Shown one piece after another: positions 1 to 8,641 of a stretch of DNA of 33,825 nt (its first letter is position 1; every line of letters begins with the position of its first letter). This DNA is from CAVQGF01 sp045807945 (GTDB lineage Bacteria > Acidobacteriota > Terriglobia > Terriglobales > Acidobacteriaceae), in contig JBJMGI010000053.1 of NCBI GenBank assembly GCA_045807945.1, positions 1 through 33,825 of the forward strand. Reading direction: 5' to 3'. The notes under the pieces are model-generated. The model did no database searches and was not told the origin of the DNA. It saw only the letters and a list, made by a program, of their open reading frames with translations. The translations under genes were made by a program, and so were the position numbers.

Positions 1-6
1 CGGTTC

Positions 7-357
7 GTGGGTCGCTCCGCCAAATTATTAAGATGCCCGATCTGCGGGTCTAAAGTCCCTTGGGCTGAACTTCGCGGCTATACGCCAGTGAAGTGTCCTT
101 CCTGCAAAGAATGGGTGTGCGTCCCGAAATCATACCTGCGTCGACAACTTGCTCTGTCTCATGCGCTGACAGTGATGCAGATTTTGTCTTTGATTGCTTC
201 CACGCATCGTGGATGGGTCGTATTTCTGTATGCTCCAATCTTCTTTGTAAACGCCTTCGTCGTTGGTGCCCTGAGCGGTGCGTTTTTCCCGCCAACCGTG
301 GAGATTAGCCAGCCGGACCCGGGCTTTAGTGGACCTCTTGGCTTGAATACACCGTGA
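7..357 (+). CDS. Small zinc-ribbon membrane protein, unknown function
   Basis: I do not recognise a named family. The first 40 residues hold two CxxC knuckles (CPIC and CPSC, 18 residues apart), which is the pattern of a zinc ribbon. From about residue 52 to 92 the chain is hydrophobic and should form one or two membrane helices; the tail is short and polar. The likely picture is a small metal-binding head on the cytoplasmic side of the inner membrane. The GTG start lies 6 bases from the window edge and the frame is open to the edge, so the true start may lie outside. It ends 30 bases from the convergent hemB stop. It is one of several small CxxC proteins in this window. Confidence 0.6.
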   Translation: MGRSAKLLRCPICGSKVPWAELRGYTPVKCPSCKEWVCVPKSYLRRQLALSHALTVMQILSLIASTHRGWVVFLYAPIFFVNAFVVGALSGAFFPPTVEISQPDPGFSGPLGLNTP

Positions 358-387
358 ATTAGTCAACGTCTGCTGATTGTCCGGCCG

Positions 388-1431
388 CTAGCGCACTAGC
401 TTCGCCGCGTCCTTGGCGAAATACGTGAGGATCAGATCTGCGCCGGCGCGCTTGATCGAAGTCAGCGATTCCATCATCACGCGCTCGCCGTCGACCCAGC
501 CGTTCTTCGCAGCAGCCTGGATCATCGCGTACTCGCCGGAGACTTGATACGCGGCCAGCGGCGCGTTGAAGCGCTCGCGCGCGGCGAAGATCACGTCGAG
601 ATAGGGCATGGCGGGCTTCACCATGATCATGTCCGCGCCTTCTTCGAGGTCGCTCTCGATCTCGCGCATGGCTTCGCGCAGATTGGCGCCGTCCATCTGG
701 TAGGTGCGACGGTCCCCAAATGCAGGAGCGGAGTCGGCCGCTTCGCGGAAGGGTCCGTAGAATGCCGAAGCAAACTTCGCCGCGTAAGAAAGAATGGGAG
801 TGTTCTCATGACCGCTCTCGTCGAGCGCGGAGCGGATCGCCGCGACGCGGCCATCCATCATGTCGGAAGGCGCGATGATGTCTATGCCTGCCTTCGCCAG
901 CGAGACCGACGTCTTCGCCAAAATCTCCAGTGACGCGTCGTTGACAATCTCGTACTCGGCATCTTGCGCCGCGGCCGCTGCGGCACCGGACTTCTTTCCA
1001 GCGCTCTTACTACCTGTGGTAGTTGTTCGCTTCACCACACCACAATGCCCGTGGCTCATGTACTCGCTCTGGCATACGTCGCCGATCACCAGGAGGTCTT
1101 TGACTTCACGCTTGATCGCGCGCGTGGCCTGTTGCACGATGCCGTCGTCGACCCAAGCGCCCGAGGCCTGCTCGTCCTTCGATTCCGGTAAGCCAAAAAG
1201 AATGATGGCCTGGATCCCGAGCGAGTGCGCCGCTTCCGCTTCCTTGACGGCCTGGTCCACGGAGAGGTTGAAGACCCCGGGCATTGAGCTGATCTCTTTC
1301 CGCACACCCTTTCCCCGACAAACAAAGAGCGGGTACACCAGGTTTGCCGGCGTGAGGCGCGTCTCGCGAACCAAGTTTCGCAACCCGGAGGAAGCCCTTA
1401 GGCGCCGCATGCGATGTGTGGGAAAGGCCAT
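388..1431 (-). CDS. hemB: Delta-aminolevulinic acid dehydratase (porphobilinogen synthase)
   Basis: Cytoplasmic enzyme that condenses two 5-aminolevulinate molecules to porphobilinogen in haem and corrinoid synthesis. Both Schiff-base lysines are present: K219 in YAAKFASAFYGPFR and K272 in MVKPA. The metal loop reads DVCQSEYMSHGHCG. Compared with the zinc type (three Cys) it keeps C120 and C130 but has Ser at 122, where zinc enzymes have the middle Cys. Directly after it, residues about 134-160 form a low-complexity Thr/Lys/Ser/Ala insert absent from typical 324-residue enzymes, which accounts for the 347-residue length. The ATG start gives the normal family N-terminus (HRMRRLR). A TAAAAT box lies 9 bases upstream and no Shine-Dalgarno is seen. 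It is divergent from the histidine kinase gene. Family assignment is certain; metal use is open. Confidence 0.96.
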   Translation of the reverse strand: MAFPTHRMRRLRASSGLRNLVRETRLTPANLVYPLFVCRGKGVRKEISSMPGVFNLSVDQAVKEAEAAHSLGIQAIILFGLPESKDEQASGAWVDDGIVQQATRAIKREVKDLLVIGDVCQSEYMSHGHCGVVKRTTTTGSKSAGKKSGAAAAAAQDAEYEIVNDASLEILAKTSVSLAKAGIDIIAPSDMMDGRVAAIRSALDESGHENTPILSYAAKFASAFYGPFREAADSAPAFGDRRTYQMDGANLREAMREIESDLEEGADMIMVKPAMPYLDVIFAARERFNAPLAAYQVSGEYAMIQAAAKNGWVDGERVMMESLTSIKRAGADLILTYFAKDAAKLVR

Positions 1432-1440
1432 GAAAACTGG

Positions 1441-1446
1441 ATTTTA
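1441..1446 (-). promoter_or_regulatory. Candidate -10 element of hemB
   Basis: TAAAAT on the minus strand, ending 9 bases before the hemB ATG. Transcription starting about 7 bases downstream would begin almost at the start codon, giving a leaderless or nearly leaderless mRNA. No convincing -35 box was seen. Confidence 0.35.
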
Positions 1447-1550
1447 ACAGAGGCCCGAGCCTCTCCAGGTACATGTCCGAAGGTACAGCGACCAGGATTA
1501 CCTCCGTAACTTTTGTACGTATTCGTGCTATAGAACAATGGTAACCATCA

Positions 1551-3314
1551 ATGGCTAGATCGGTTCAACAGGCATGGCTGGTTTCAGCCGCCCTCGTGGT
1601 GTTGTACGCCGGTGGAAGCTTCCTGCTGGGGCGTGGCTTCACGGTCGTCGCCTTCGGCGACGCTTTGCAATGCCTGGTCGGAATACTTCTGGTCGTGGCC
1701 GCCATCTCCAACATCCGTCGCGGCACCCCCGAAATGCGCAAATTCTGGGTCTTGATGACCATCAGCTTCGCGCTCTGGGGAATGGGACAGTTTGTTTGGA
1801 CCTATTACGAGGTCTACCTGCGCGCAGAGTACCCCCAGGTTTCCGGGTGGGACGCTCTCTATTTCCTTAAGGGGATTCCGTTGCTCGCCGCCTTAGGCTT
1901 GCAACCGCATCGTGAGCCGGTGAAGGACCGCCCGAACATTGGGCTGCTCGATCTATCGATCATCGTGCTCTGGTTCGTGTATCTCTATTTCTTCTTTGTG
2001 ACGCCGTGGCAATTCATTCATCTCGATGCGGCGGAATACGGCGTCAACTTCGCCGCCCTGCAATTTTTTGAGAACCTCATCTTTGTCGGCCTGATCGGCA
2101 TCCTGTGGTTGCAGGCCTCAGGCGGATGGCGCGTACTGTACCGCAGCTTCTTTGGTGCCTCAGCGCTTTACCTGCTGGCTTCGCAAGGCATCAACGTAGC
2201 GATCACGCATAATGCTTACTACACCGGCAGCTATTACGACCTGCCGCTGGTCGCCTCCGTGTTGTGGTTCGCCGTCGCTGCATGGGCGGCCCGTTCGGAG
2301 AAGCTTGAAGACCAGCGCACGCCTCCTCCTGCGCAGCTCAAAGGCCTGTGGCCGGCGCGGCTCGCAATGGTTGCGACTGCGAGTATTCCTGCAATGGGCG
2401 TGTACACGATGTTCGGCGGCTACACGCCCCACGGAATCGTTATCTTCCGGCTAGAGCTGACTTTTGCCGCCATGCTCGGCTTGACGTCGCTCTTGTTCTG
2501 GAAGCAGACGTTGGTTGATCGCTCGCTCGTTTACTTCCTGCAACGTTCAGAGGATTCCATCGAAGATCTGAAGCGCCTGCAGTCGCACGCGATACAGTCC
2601 GAGAAGATGGTCGCACTCGGGCAGCTCGTGGCCGGCGCCGCGCACGAGATGAACAATCCGCTCACCTCGATCCTCGGTTACTCCGACTTGCTGGCGAATG
2701 ATCCTGCGCTTCCCGCGGCTCCGCGCGAGATGGCGGGCAAGATCGGAAACCAGGCTCGCCGGACGCGGCGCTTGGTGCAAAACCTGCTCTCGTTCGCGCA
2801 ACAGTCACCCGGAGAGAAGAAGCCGGTGAACATCAACGCGTTGATAACGAATGCGGTGCAGTTGCGTGAGATCGACCTCACCAGCCACAAAATAGAGCTC
2901 ACCATGCAGCTGGAAGAGAGTCTGCCGGGCGTATCGGGGGATCCCAACCAGCTGCTGCAGGTCATTTTTCATCTGCTCAACAACGCGGTGGACGCTTTAT
3001 CGGAAAGCGGCGGCGGCAAGGTGCTGCTGCACACCTACCGCGAGCGGGAGACAGTCTGCATCGAGATCGCCGACAACGGGCCCGGATTGAAAGACCCCAG
3101 CCGCGTCTTCGATCCGTTCTACACCACGAAGCCGGTCGGCAAGGGGACTGGCCTGGGATTGAGCGCGACTTACGGCATCATCCAAGAGCACCAGGGCCAT
3201 ATTAGTTGCCACAACCGCCCGAAAGGCGGCGCTACCTTCCTCATTCGTCTGCCTGCGCTCGGCGAAGCCGCGCCTGACCCCAACGAATCCGTGCGCATGG
3301 CTGCACGCAGCTAA
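1551..3314 (+). CDS. Membrane-bound sensor histidine kinase
   Basis: Signal-transducing kinase of 587 residues. About residues 8-320 are hydrophobic, with some eight to ten predicted membrane helices and no recognised periplasmic sensor domain. A cytoplasmic kinase core follows. HisKA holds the phospho-acceptor H365 in the H-box (AAHEMNNPLTS). HATPase_c holds the N-box (LLNNAVDAL, about 475-483), the G1 box DNGPG (508-512), the F-box DPFYTTK and the G2 box GKGTGLGL (530-537). All catalytic motifs are intact. No response regulator is adjacent, so it is an orphan kinase; the receiver genes near 15 kb and 22 kb are too distant to be assumed partners. It sits 30 bases before mutS2. The ATG start lacks a clear Shine-Dalgarno; a TGCTATAGA extended -10-like sequence lies upstream. 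The membrane part resembles multi-helix sensor modules of uncharacterised orphan kinases, so the stimulus is unknown. Confidence 0.93.
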   Translation: MARSVQQAWLVSAALVVLYAGGSFLLGRGFTVVAFGDALQCLVGILLVVAAISNIRRGTPEMRKFWVLMTISFALWGMGQFVWTYYEVYLRAEYPQVSGWDALYFLKGIPLLAALGLQPHREPVKDRPNIGLLDLSIIVLWFVYLYFFFVTPWQFIHLDAAEYGVNFAALQFFENLIFVGLIGILWLQASGGWRVLYRSFFGASALYLLASQGINVAITHNAYYTGSYYDLPLVASVLWFAVAAWAARSEKLEDQRTPPPAQLKGLWPARLAMVATASIPAMGVYTMFGGYTPHGIVIFRLELTFAAMLGLTSLLFWKQTLVDRSLVYFLQRSEDSIEDLKRLQSHAIQSEKMVALGQLVAGAAHEMNNPLTSILGYSDLLANDPALPAAPREMAGKIGNQARRTRRLVQNLLSFAQQSPGEKKPVNINALITNAVQLREIDLTSHKIELTMQLEESLPGVSGDPNQLLQVIFHLLNNAVDALSESGGGKVLLHTYRERETVCIEIADNGPGLKDPSRVFDPFYTTKPVGKGTGLGLSATYGIIQEHQGHISCHNRPKGGATFLIRLPALGEAAPDPNESVRMAARS

Positions 3315-3344
3315 GCTTTCGCGGCGTGTAACAATGAATACGCC

Positions 3345-5789
3345 GTGCCCGTGGCGCTCCAACATTCCAGTTCGTCTGTCCTCGAGTTCGCAGCTCTTCG
3401 TGAGCTTTTGCGCGGGTACACCCAGTCGCCGCTCGGTGCGGCGCGGGTGACGTCTCTCGCGCCTTCGAGCGAGAAGACCTGGATACAGGAACAGCAGACG
3501 CTTACCACCGAAATTCGCGAGTTCCTTCGCGTGGGCGGCTCGTTCGAGTTTCATGGCCTGGAGGATCACGGAAAGTTGATCGCGCGGGCGGCCATCGCCG
3601 GAGCGGCACTCGAATCACTCGAGCTGCGCGACATTGTGACTACCATCGAGCGCGCAACCGAGTGGCGCAAAATCGCGCAGCAGCCACCGGCAGCTATGCA
3701 GTCGGAGTGGAGCGCGGTCGCGCGTCTTTCAGCGCGCGTCGCTGATTTTTCTGAGCTGCTTCGCTTCTTCAAGAACAAGATCCTGCCCGACGGAACGCTC
3801 GATGACAAAGCTTCACCCGAGCTGGCCCGCATCCGGCGCGAGATTGACAAGCAGAAGCGCGCGATCCAGCAGTCGCTGCAAGCGCACCTGCGCCGGCTCA
3901 GCGAGGGCGGCGCCGCGCAAGACGAGCTGATCACCATCCGCGGCGAACGCTTCGTCATCCCGGTGAAGGTCGAGCAAAAACGCAAGGTACAGGGTGTGGT
4001 GCACGGCGCCAGCTCCAGCGGTCAGACCGTTTACGTCGAGCCGATGGAGACCATCGAGCAGAACAACGAACTCGTTCGCCTGATCGATGACGAGCACGAA
4101 GAAGTGCATCGCATCCTGCTCGATATGACAGAGCGCGTAGGCAAGCAGGCGCCCGCGATCGCTGCGGCAACGGATGTTCTTGCCGAACTGGAACTCCAAT
4201 TTGCCAAGGCGAGCTTCGCCAACGATTACCAGTGCGTCGCGCCGGTTTTCAGCGACTCTGCTTTGTCGTTCGACAAGGCGCGTCACCCGCTGCTCGAGCG
4301 CAATCTGCGCGGCAAAGGGGCGAGCGTGGTGCCGCTTTCGCTCGAGATGGTCGTAGAGCAGCGCCAACTCATCATCAGTGGTCCGAACACGGGCGGAAAA
4401 ACTGTCGCGTTAAAAACTGTCGGCCTGCTGGCGCTGATGGCGCAGGCCGGCATTCCTGTGCCCGCGCAAAAAGCCGAGCTACCGGTCTTCGACGCGGTGC
4501 TCGCGGACATTGGCGATTACCAGTCCATCGAGCAGAGCCTTTCGACATTTTCCGCGCACGTCACCAATATTGATTTCATCTCGCGTACTGCAACGCGCGA
4601 TTCGCTAGTGCTGCTCGACGAGCTTGGCTCGGCCACCGACCCCGAAGAAGGCGCGGCGCTCGCAGTTGCAATCGCAGAGCACTTCCGCGCCGCAGGATGC
4701 ATCAGCGTCATCTCGACTCACCACACTTCGCTCAAGGTGTATGCCGCGAACGCGTCCGGAGTGCTGAATGCGTCCGTCGGATTCGATGAAGCGACACTGC
4801 AACCCACGTACGAATTGCGCGTCGGAGTTCCCGGCGCCTCCGCAGGCATCAACATCGCGCAGCGGCTTGGGCTGAACCGCAAGATCATCGACTCGGCACG
4901 TGCGCGGCTGACGTCGCAGACGCAAGACATCGCCCGCTTCCTCGACAAGCTGAACTCCGACATCGTCGAACTGGAGCGCGAGCGCTCGCAGCTGCAAGGG
5001 CGCGAGCAGGAAGTCGCGCGTGAAAAGAACCGCCTGGCTGCTGAAGGAATGAAGGAGCAGCGCGCGAAGCTGAAAGAGCTCGAGAAAAAACTCGAGCAGG
5101 TGCTGCGCGACCTGGAATACCGCGCGCGCGAGGCGGTGGGCGCGGTCCAGGAGCGCGCTGCCGCAACCAAGCTTACGAAAGAAGCCGAGCGGCGCATGGC
5201 CAAGCTGCGCCGTGAGTTCAAAGAGCAATTCGATTCCACGGTGGTAGCGCACACCACGGGCGCCGACGTCGGCGATCCCAACGCGCAACCGCGCTTGATC
5301 AAAAACATCGCCATCGGCGACACCGTGAAGCTGAAATCGCTCGGCCGGCCCGGTACGGTGAAGCGCCGCATCGACGACAATACCTTCGAGGTCGAAGTCG
5401 GCATCATGAAGATGAAGGTCGCGCGCGCCGACGTGGCCGAAGTCCTGAACCGGCCAGAGCAGGACGAATCCGAAAAGCCGCGCGTCTCGCCGGTGCAGGC
5501 AGCGAGGGCGAAGGGAATCTCCGTTTCCGTCGATACCGACTCCGCTCCTTCCGAGATCAACGTGATCGGCGAGAACGTTGACGAAGCCACGCGGCTGGTC
5601 GAGCGCTTCGTGGACCGCGCCTTCCTCGCGGGACTGCCTCGGGTGCGCATCGTGCACGGCAGCGGCATGGGCATCCTGCGCAAAGCACTGCGCGATTACC
5701 TCCGCACCCATCCTCACGTTGCTACTGTGACGGAGCCGCAGCAGAACGAAGGCGGCGCAGGAGCAACGGTTGTGGAGCTGCGAAGCTGA
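3345..5789 (+). CDS. mutS2: MutS2-family DNA-binding ATPase with Smr domain
   Basis: MutS2 proteins act in the cytoplasm on branched DNA (limiting recombination) and, in some bacteria, on collided ribosomes. The 814 residues match the family size. The order is an N-terminal core/clamp, then an ABC-type ATPase with Walker A SGPNTGGKT (about 344-352), signature LSTFSAH (about 397-403) and Walker B LVLLDELGSATDP (about 420). A long charged coiled coil spans about 530-640, a KOW-like segment (GDTVKLKSLGRPGTVK) lies near 660, and a C-terminal Smr domain spans about 734-814 with HGSGMGIL. The usual Smr LDLxG motif reads INVIGENV, so the acidic residue linked to Smr nuclease activity is not in its classical place. 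The GTG start at 3345 is the best fit; an ATG at 3334 is in another frame, and an extended -10-like TGTAACAAT ends 9 bases before the GTG. Confidence 0.94.
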   Translation: MPVALQHSSSSVLEFAALRELLRGYTQSPLGAARVTSLAPSSEKTWIQEQQTLTTEIREFLRVGGSFEFHGLEDHGKLIARAAIAGAALESLELRDIVTTIERATEWRKIAQQPPAAMQSEWSAVARLSARVADFSELLRFFKNKILPDGTLDDKASPELARIRREIDKQKRAIQQSLQAHLRRLSEGGAAQDELITIRGERFVIPVKVEQKRKVQGVVHGASSSGQTVYVEPMETIEQNNELVRLIDDEHEEVHRILLDMTERVGKQAPAIAAATDVLAELELQFAKASFANDYQCVAPVFSDSALSFDKARHPLLERNLRGKGASVVPLSLEMVVEQRQLIISGPNTGGKTVALKTVGLLALMAQAGIPVPAQKAELPVFDAVLADIGDYQSIEQSLSTFSAHVTNIDFISRTATRDSLVLLDELGSATDPEEGAALAVAIAEHFRAAGCISVISTHHTSLKVYAANASGVLNASVGFDEATLQPTYELRVGVPGASAGINIAQRLGLNRKIIDSARARLTSQTQDIARFLDKLNSDIVELERERSQLQGREQEVAREKNRLAAEGMKEQRAKLKELEKKLEQVLRDLEYRAREAVGAVQERAAATKLTKEAERRMAKLRREFKEQFDSTVVAHTTGADVGDPNAQPRLIKNIAIGDTVKLKSLGRPGTVKRRIDDNTFEVEVGIMKMKVARADVAEVLNRPEQDESEKPRVSPVQAARAKGISVSVDTDSAPSEINVIGENVDEATRLVERFVDRAFLAGLPRVRIVHGSGMGILRKALRDYLRTHPHVATVTEPQQNEGGAGATVVELRS

Positions 5790-5856
5790 TCAGCGCAGCA
5801 GCGGGACGATTCCATCTGGCACAGCCGAAAATCGCGCAAGTATTGGATTCGCCCAA

Positions 5857-5865
5857 TGCTAGAAT
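5857..5865 (+). promoter_or_regulatory. Candidate extended -10 promoter of the SDR gene
   Basis: TGCTAGAAT (TGn plus a -10 hexamer) ends 9 bases before the ATG at 5875. A start point about 7 bases downstream would give a leader of only a few bases. There is no Shine-Dalgarno between the box and the ATG, which fits a leaderless transcript. Confidence 0.4.
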
Positions 5866-5874
5866 CTCTCATCC

Positions 5875-6630
5875 ATGACATCAGGGAATTCTGGGAAGAA
5901 GACCTACGCCATCGTCACCGGCGGCTCGCGCGGAATCGGCAAAGTCATTGCGCTCGAGTTTGCGAAGAATTCCACCCACGTCGCCATCATCTATCGCAAT
6001 GATCATCCTTCCGCCAAACAAACATCCAAAGAATTATTAGCGCTCGATCCATCCGCGATCTGCATTGAAGCTGATGTTTCCAACGAAAAAGAGATCACGG
6101 ATGCCGTTGATCAGATCGTGAAGTCATTCGGGCGAGTGGACATTCTCGTCAACAACGCCGGCATCAATCGCGACCGCACCGTGGGCAAGATGTCGCTCGC
6201 AGAGTGGAATGAAGTGATTGCGACAAACCTGACCGGCCCATTCCTGTGTACTCGCGCCGTGCTGCCCACAATGGTGAAGCAAAAGCATGGGCGCATCGTG
6301 AATGTCAGCTCGGTGATCGGACAAACCGGCGGCTTCGGTCAGGCGAATTACGCTGCCTCCAAGGGTGGTCTTGTTTCTTTCACAAAGACAGTCGCGCTGG
6401 AACAGGTTGGCAACAACATCACTTGCAACGCGGTCTGCCCGGGATTTATCGATACCGAGATGGTCCGTTCAATACCGGAGCCGGTATTACAGAAAATAAA
6501 AGAAAAGATCCCTCAAAAGCGCCTGGGCTCGGCGCTCGAGGTCGCGGAGCTGGTGACTTATCTGGTCTCGCCTGCGGCGGCGTACATCACTGGACAGGCC
6601 TTCAATATTAATGGTGGGCTTTATTCCTGA
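5875..6630 (+). CDS. Short-chain dehydrogenase/reductase, FabG/PhaB type
   Basis: Classical NAD(P)-dependent SDR of 251 residues. The cofactor loop TGGSRGIG is at 15-22, NNAG at 93-96, and the active site is S146 with Y159 and K163 (YAASK). The C-terminal GQAFNINGGLY is typical of 3-oxoacyl-ACP reductases (FabG) and acetoacetyl-CoA reductases (PhaB), and sequence alone does not separate these. It is followed by a GNAT acyltransferase gene whose ATG lies inside its last 20 bases, then a polysaccharide deacetylase gene, so the three are probably one transcript. That context suggests reduction of an acyl or sugar-linked substrate for a surface polymer or lipid rather than the main fatty-acid cycle, but this is inference. 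Confidence 0.88.
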   Translation: MTSGNSGKKTYAIVTGGSRGIGKVIALEFAKNSTHVAIIYRNDHPSAKQTSKELLALDPSAICIEADVSNEKEITDAVDQIVKSFGRVDILVNNAGINRDRTVGKMSLAEWNEVIATNLTGPFLCTRAVLPTMVKQKHGRIVNVSSVIGQTGGFGQANYAASKGGLVSFTKTVALEQVGNNITCNAVCPGFIDTEMVRSIPEPVLQKIKEKIPQKRLGSALEVAELVTYLVSPAAAYITGQAFNINGGLYS

Positions 6631-7693
6631 GAGTCACACTGCCGCTAAGATCTCACACCAGCCGCGCGAATACCGGCCGGGTGAATCCGAGCAGATTGCA
6701 AATTTCTTCTCGAATTTCAGCGGACCTTCCACGCCGGCTACGGTCGAATACCGCAACTGGAAGTATGAGATCAATCCCTTCGGCAGACCTGTCCTTCATC
6801 TCATCGAGATCGGCAACGATATAGCGGGAATCGTCAGCGTCGTGCCCAAGCCGCTCAGAGTTCGCGGTGAGGCGGTGCGCGGGGGCGAACTGGGCGATGT
6901 CTATACCCACCCGGCACATCAACGTAAGGGGATCTCCGGCACGCTGCTGCGAAGCACCATCGAGAGCGCGCTGGCGGCGCAGCTTTCCATCGTCTACGGC
7001 GTGCCGAATGAGATTGCTCTCCCCGGCGAACTCAAGGTGGGATACGAACTCTGCCCGTACGCGCAGGTACAAAAATTATTTCTGCCACTCGATTGGGCCG
7101 CGGTGATGGCAACGCGAGCCAAAAGCGGTGCCCTGGCGACGGCCTTGGGGTTGCCGATGCGCCTAATGGCTTCGCTGCGTCACAGCCGCCCGAGGCTTCG
7201 GCATTCCGTGCTCACGGCCAGCGACGTGCCGGATGGCATGGATTCTTTTTGGGAGCGCAGTTGCAGCAGATTCGACTTCCTGATCGATCGCACTCCCACT
7301 TATCTGGACTGGCGTTTCTTCAAACATTCGAAGAAGCGCGAATACCGTTTTCAGATCGTCCGCGATGGGCAAAAAGTCGTTGCGTATTCTGTCAGCACCA
7401 TCGCGTCCGCCGGTCAGCTGGTGCACGGGCATATCGTTGATTATTTCTGCGACGAATCTTTTCCGGAAGCGCTCGAGAGTTTGCTGGCGAACCTGTTGCA
7501 GGAGTTCAGCTTGGCGGGAGTCCACGGCGTGCATCTTTGGACAGTCGCATCGGAGGCGGCTTGGTTCCGCCGCTTCGGCTTCTTGCTCCGAGGCGAGAAG
7601 CCCATCATTTCTTACGGGAATGAAGCGGGCAAGGAATTGGCGCGCTCACAATTGCGGTGGTTCTTTACAGAAGGCGATTCAGACAATATCTAA
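6611..7693 (+). CDS. GNAT-superfamily N-acyltransferase
   Basis: A 360-residue acyl-CoA-dependent transferase. The N-terminal GNAT domain runs from about residue 18 to 165. It has the family-like opening YRPGESEQI, strand beta-4 ending in GDVYTHPAHQ, and the acyl-CoA pyrophosphate-binding loop QRKGISG at 104-110. The C-terminal half (about 210-350) may be a second, degenerate GNAT fold; residues 230-260 (FLIDRTPTYLDWRFF) resemble the linker seen in two-domain relatives. No signal peptide is present. The ATG overlaps the SDR stop by 20 bases, implying translational coupling, and the deacetylase gene starts 20 bases after its stop. An amino-sugar acetylation or acylation role in polysaccharide synthesis is plausible from the neighbours. 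The substrate cannot be read from the sequence. Confidence 0.82.
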   Translation: MVGFIPESHTAAKISHQPREYRPGESEQIANFFSNFSGPSTPATVEYRNWKYEINPFGRPVLHLIEIGNDIAGIVSVVPKPLRVRGEAVRGGELGDVYTHPAHQRKGISGTLLRSTIESALAAQLSIVYGVPNEIALPGELKVGYELCPYAQVQKLFLPLDWAAVMATRAKSGALATALGLPMRLMASLRHSRPRLRHSVLTASDVPDGMDSFWERSCSRFDFLIDRTPTYLDWRFFKHSKKREYRFQIVRDGQKVVAYSVSTIASAGQLVHGHIVDYFCDESFPEALESLLANLLQEFSLAGVHGVHLWTVASEAAWFRRFGFLLRGEKPIISYGNEAGKELARSQLRWFFTEGDSDNI

Positions 7694-7713
7694 AAACCAC
7701 ACTATCACTTTGA

Positions 7714-8628
7714 ATGCGATCCATCATCTACACAGCCGCAGCGCTGGCGCCCGTGAACAGGTTTGCGAGGTGGTTGCGGCGCTCCCAGCTTCTGGTGCTT
7801 TGTTACCACGGAGTGTGCTCCGGCAGCAGCGCAAACCTGCCCGACTACGACGGACTTCATACGCCCGTCGCGCTTTTCGGAGAACATCTCGATTTCCTGG
7901 CTCGCCACTTTGATTTCGTCAGTTTGGAAGATGCAACAAGAGCCTGGACCGCCGGCGCGTCGCTGCCGCCGCGACCTGTATTGCTCACCTTCGACGACGG
8001 ATACCGGAACGTAGTGCGTAACGCCTGGCCGGTATTGAAGGAAAAAAAAATCCCTTCTGCGCTATTTGTTGTTCCCAAAGCGATCGATAGCAAAGATTGG
8101 CTGTGGCCGCAAAAACTCTCGTGGAGATTTCCGGACCGGGCCCAGCGTGCAGCGCAGGTGAAGAAGCTCTCTGGTCAGACGATCGCCGAGCGGGAGCGCG
8201 TGGTGAATGCTGAAACCGCGGGTGCCCCAATCTCTGATGACAGCGACTTCTCACTAGCCGGTTGGCAGGAGCTAAAAACCGCGAGCGAGCACCTGGCCAG
8301 CATTGGTTCCCACTCCGATTTTCATTCCGACCTCTCCCGCTGCACGCCCGAAGATCTGCGATCGGAGCTCGTGGACTCTCGTGCGCGAATCGAATCCATG
8401 TTGGGTGGGAACTGCATCTCGATAGCTTTTCCCTTTGGCGGCTACTCGGAAACTGTCTGCAATGAAGCTCAGAAGAACGGTTACGAGGTCGCTTTCACAA
8501 CGGAACCCCGATATGCCAGAGCTAGCGATTCAGCTTTGACTATCCCGCGGATCCTGGTTGGCCGCGAGGACACGATACGAAGATTCGAAGGCCGAATCTC
8601 CGGGTGGCAGGATTGGTTAAACGCCTGA
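7714..8628 (+). CDS. Polysaccharide deacetylase (NodB domain)
   Basis: Carbohydrate esterase family 4 enzyme that removes N- or O-acetyl groups from polysaccharides using a divalent metal. Motif 1 is TFDDG (92-96) with the general-base/metal pair D94 and D95. Motif 2 is SHSDFHSDL with metal ligands H200 and H204. Motif 3 is FPFGGYSE near 235. Between motifs 1 and 2 a longer stretch (about 125-190) with DWLWPQKLSW is seen, as in deacetylases of exopolysaccharide clusters. There is a hydrophobic start (LAAL-like, residues 5-12) but no clear signal peptide. It is the last gene of the SDR-GNAT-deacetylase run, and its end faces the small minus-strand gene at 8642 with 13 bases between. Confidence 0.9.
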   Translation: MRSIIYTAAALAPVNRFARWLRRSQLLVLCYHGVCSGSSANLPDYDGLHTPVALFGEHLDFLARHFDFVSLEDATRAWTAGASLPPRPVLLTFDDGYRNVVRNAWPVLKEKKIPSALFVVPKAIDSKDWLWPQKLSWRFPDRAQRAAQVKKLSGQTIAERERVVNAETAGAPISDDSDFSLAGWQELKTASEHLASIGSHSDFHSDLSRCTPEDLRSELVDSRARIESMLGGNCISIAFPFGGYSETVCNEAQKNGYEVAFTTEPRYARASDSALTIPRILVGREDTIRRFEGRISGWQDWLNA

Positions 8629-8641
8629 GCTTCTTGGATCT

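Noticed and set aside
860..1447. 195-residue plus-strand frame opposite hemB
   Set aside because: Shadow of hemB; no motif and low-complexity composition mirrored from the Ala/Thr insert.
4605..5717. 370-residue minus-strand open frame opposite mutS2
   Set aside because: It is antisense to a clear MutS2 gene, has no recognised domain, and long antisense frames are expected at this GC content.
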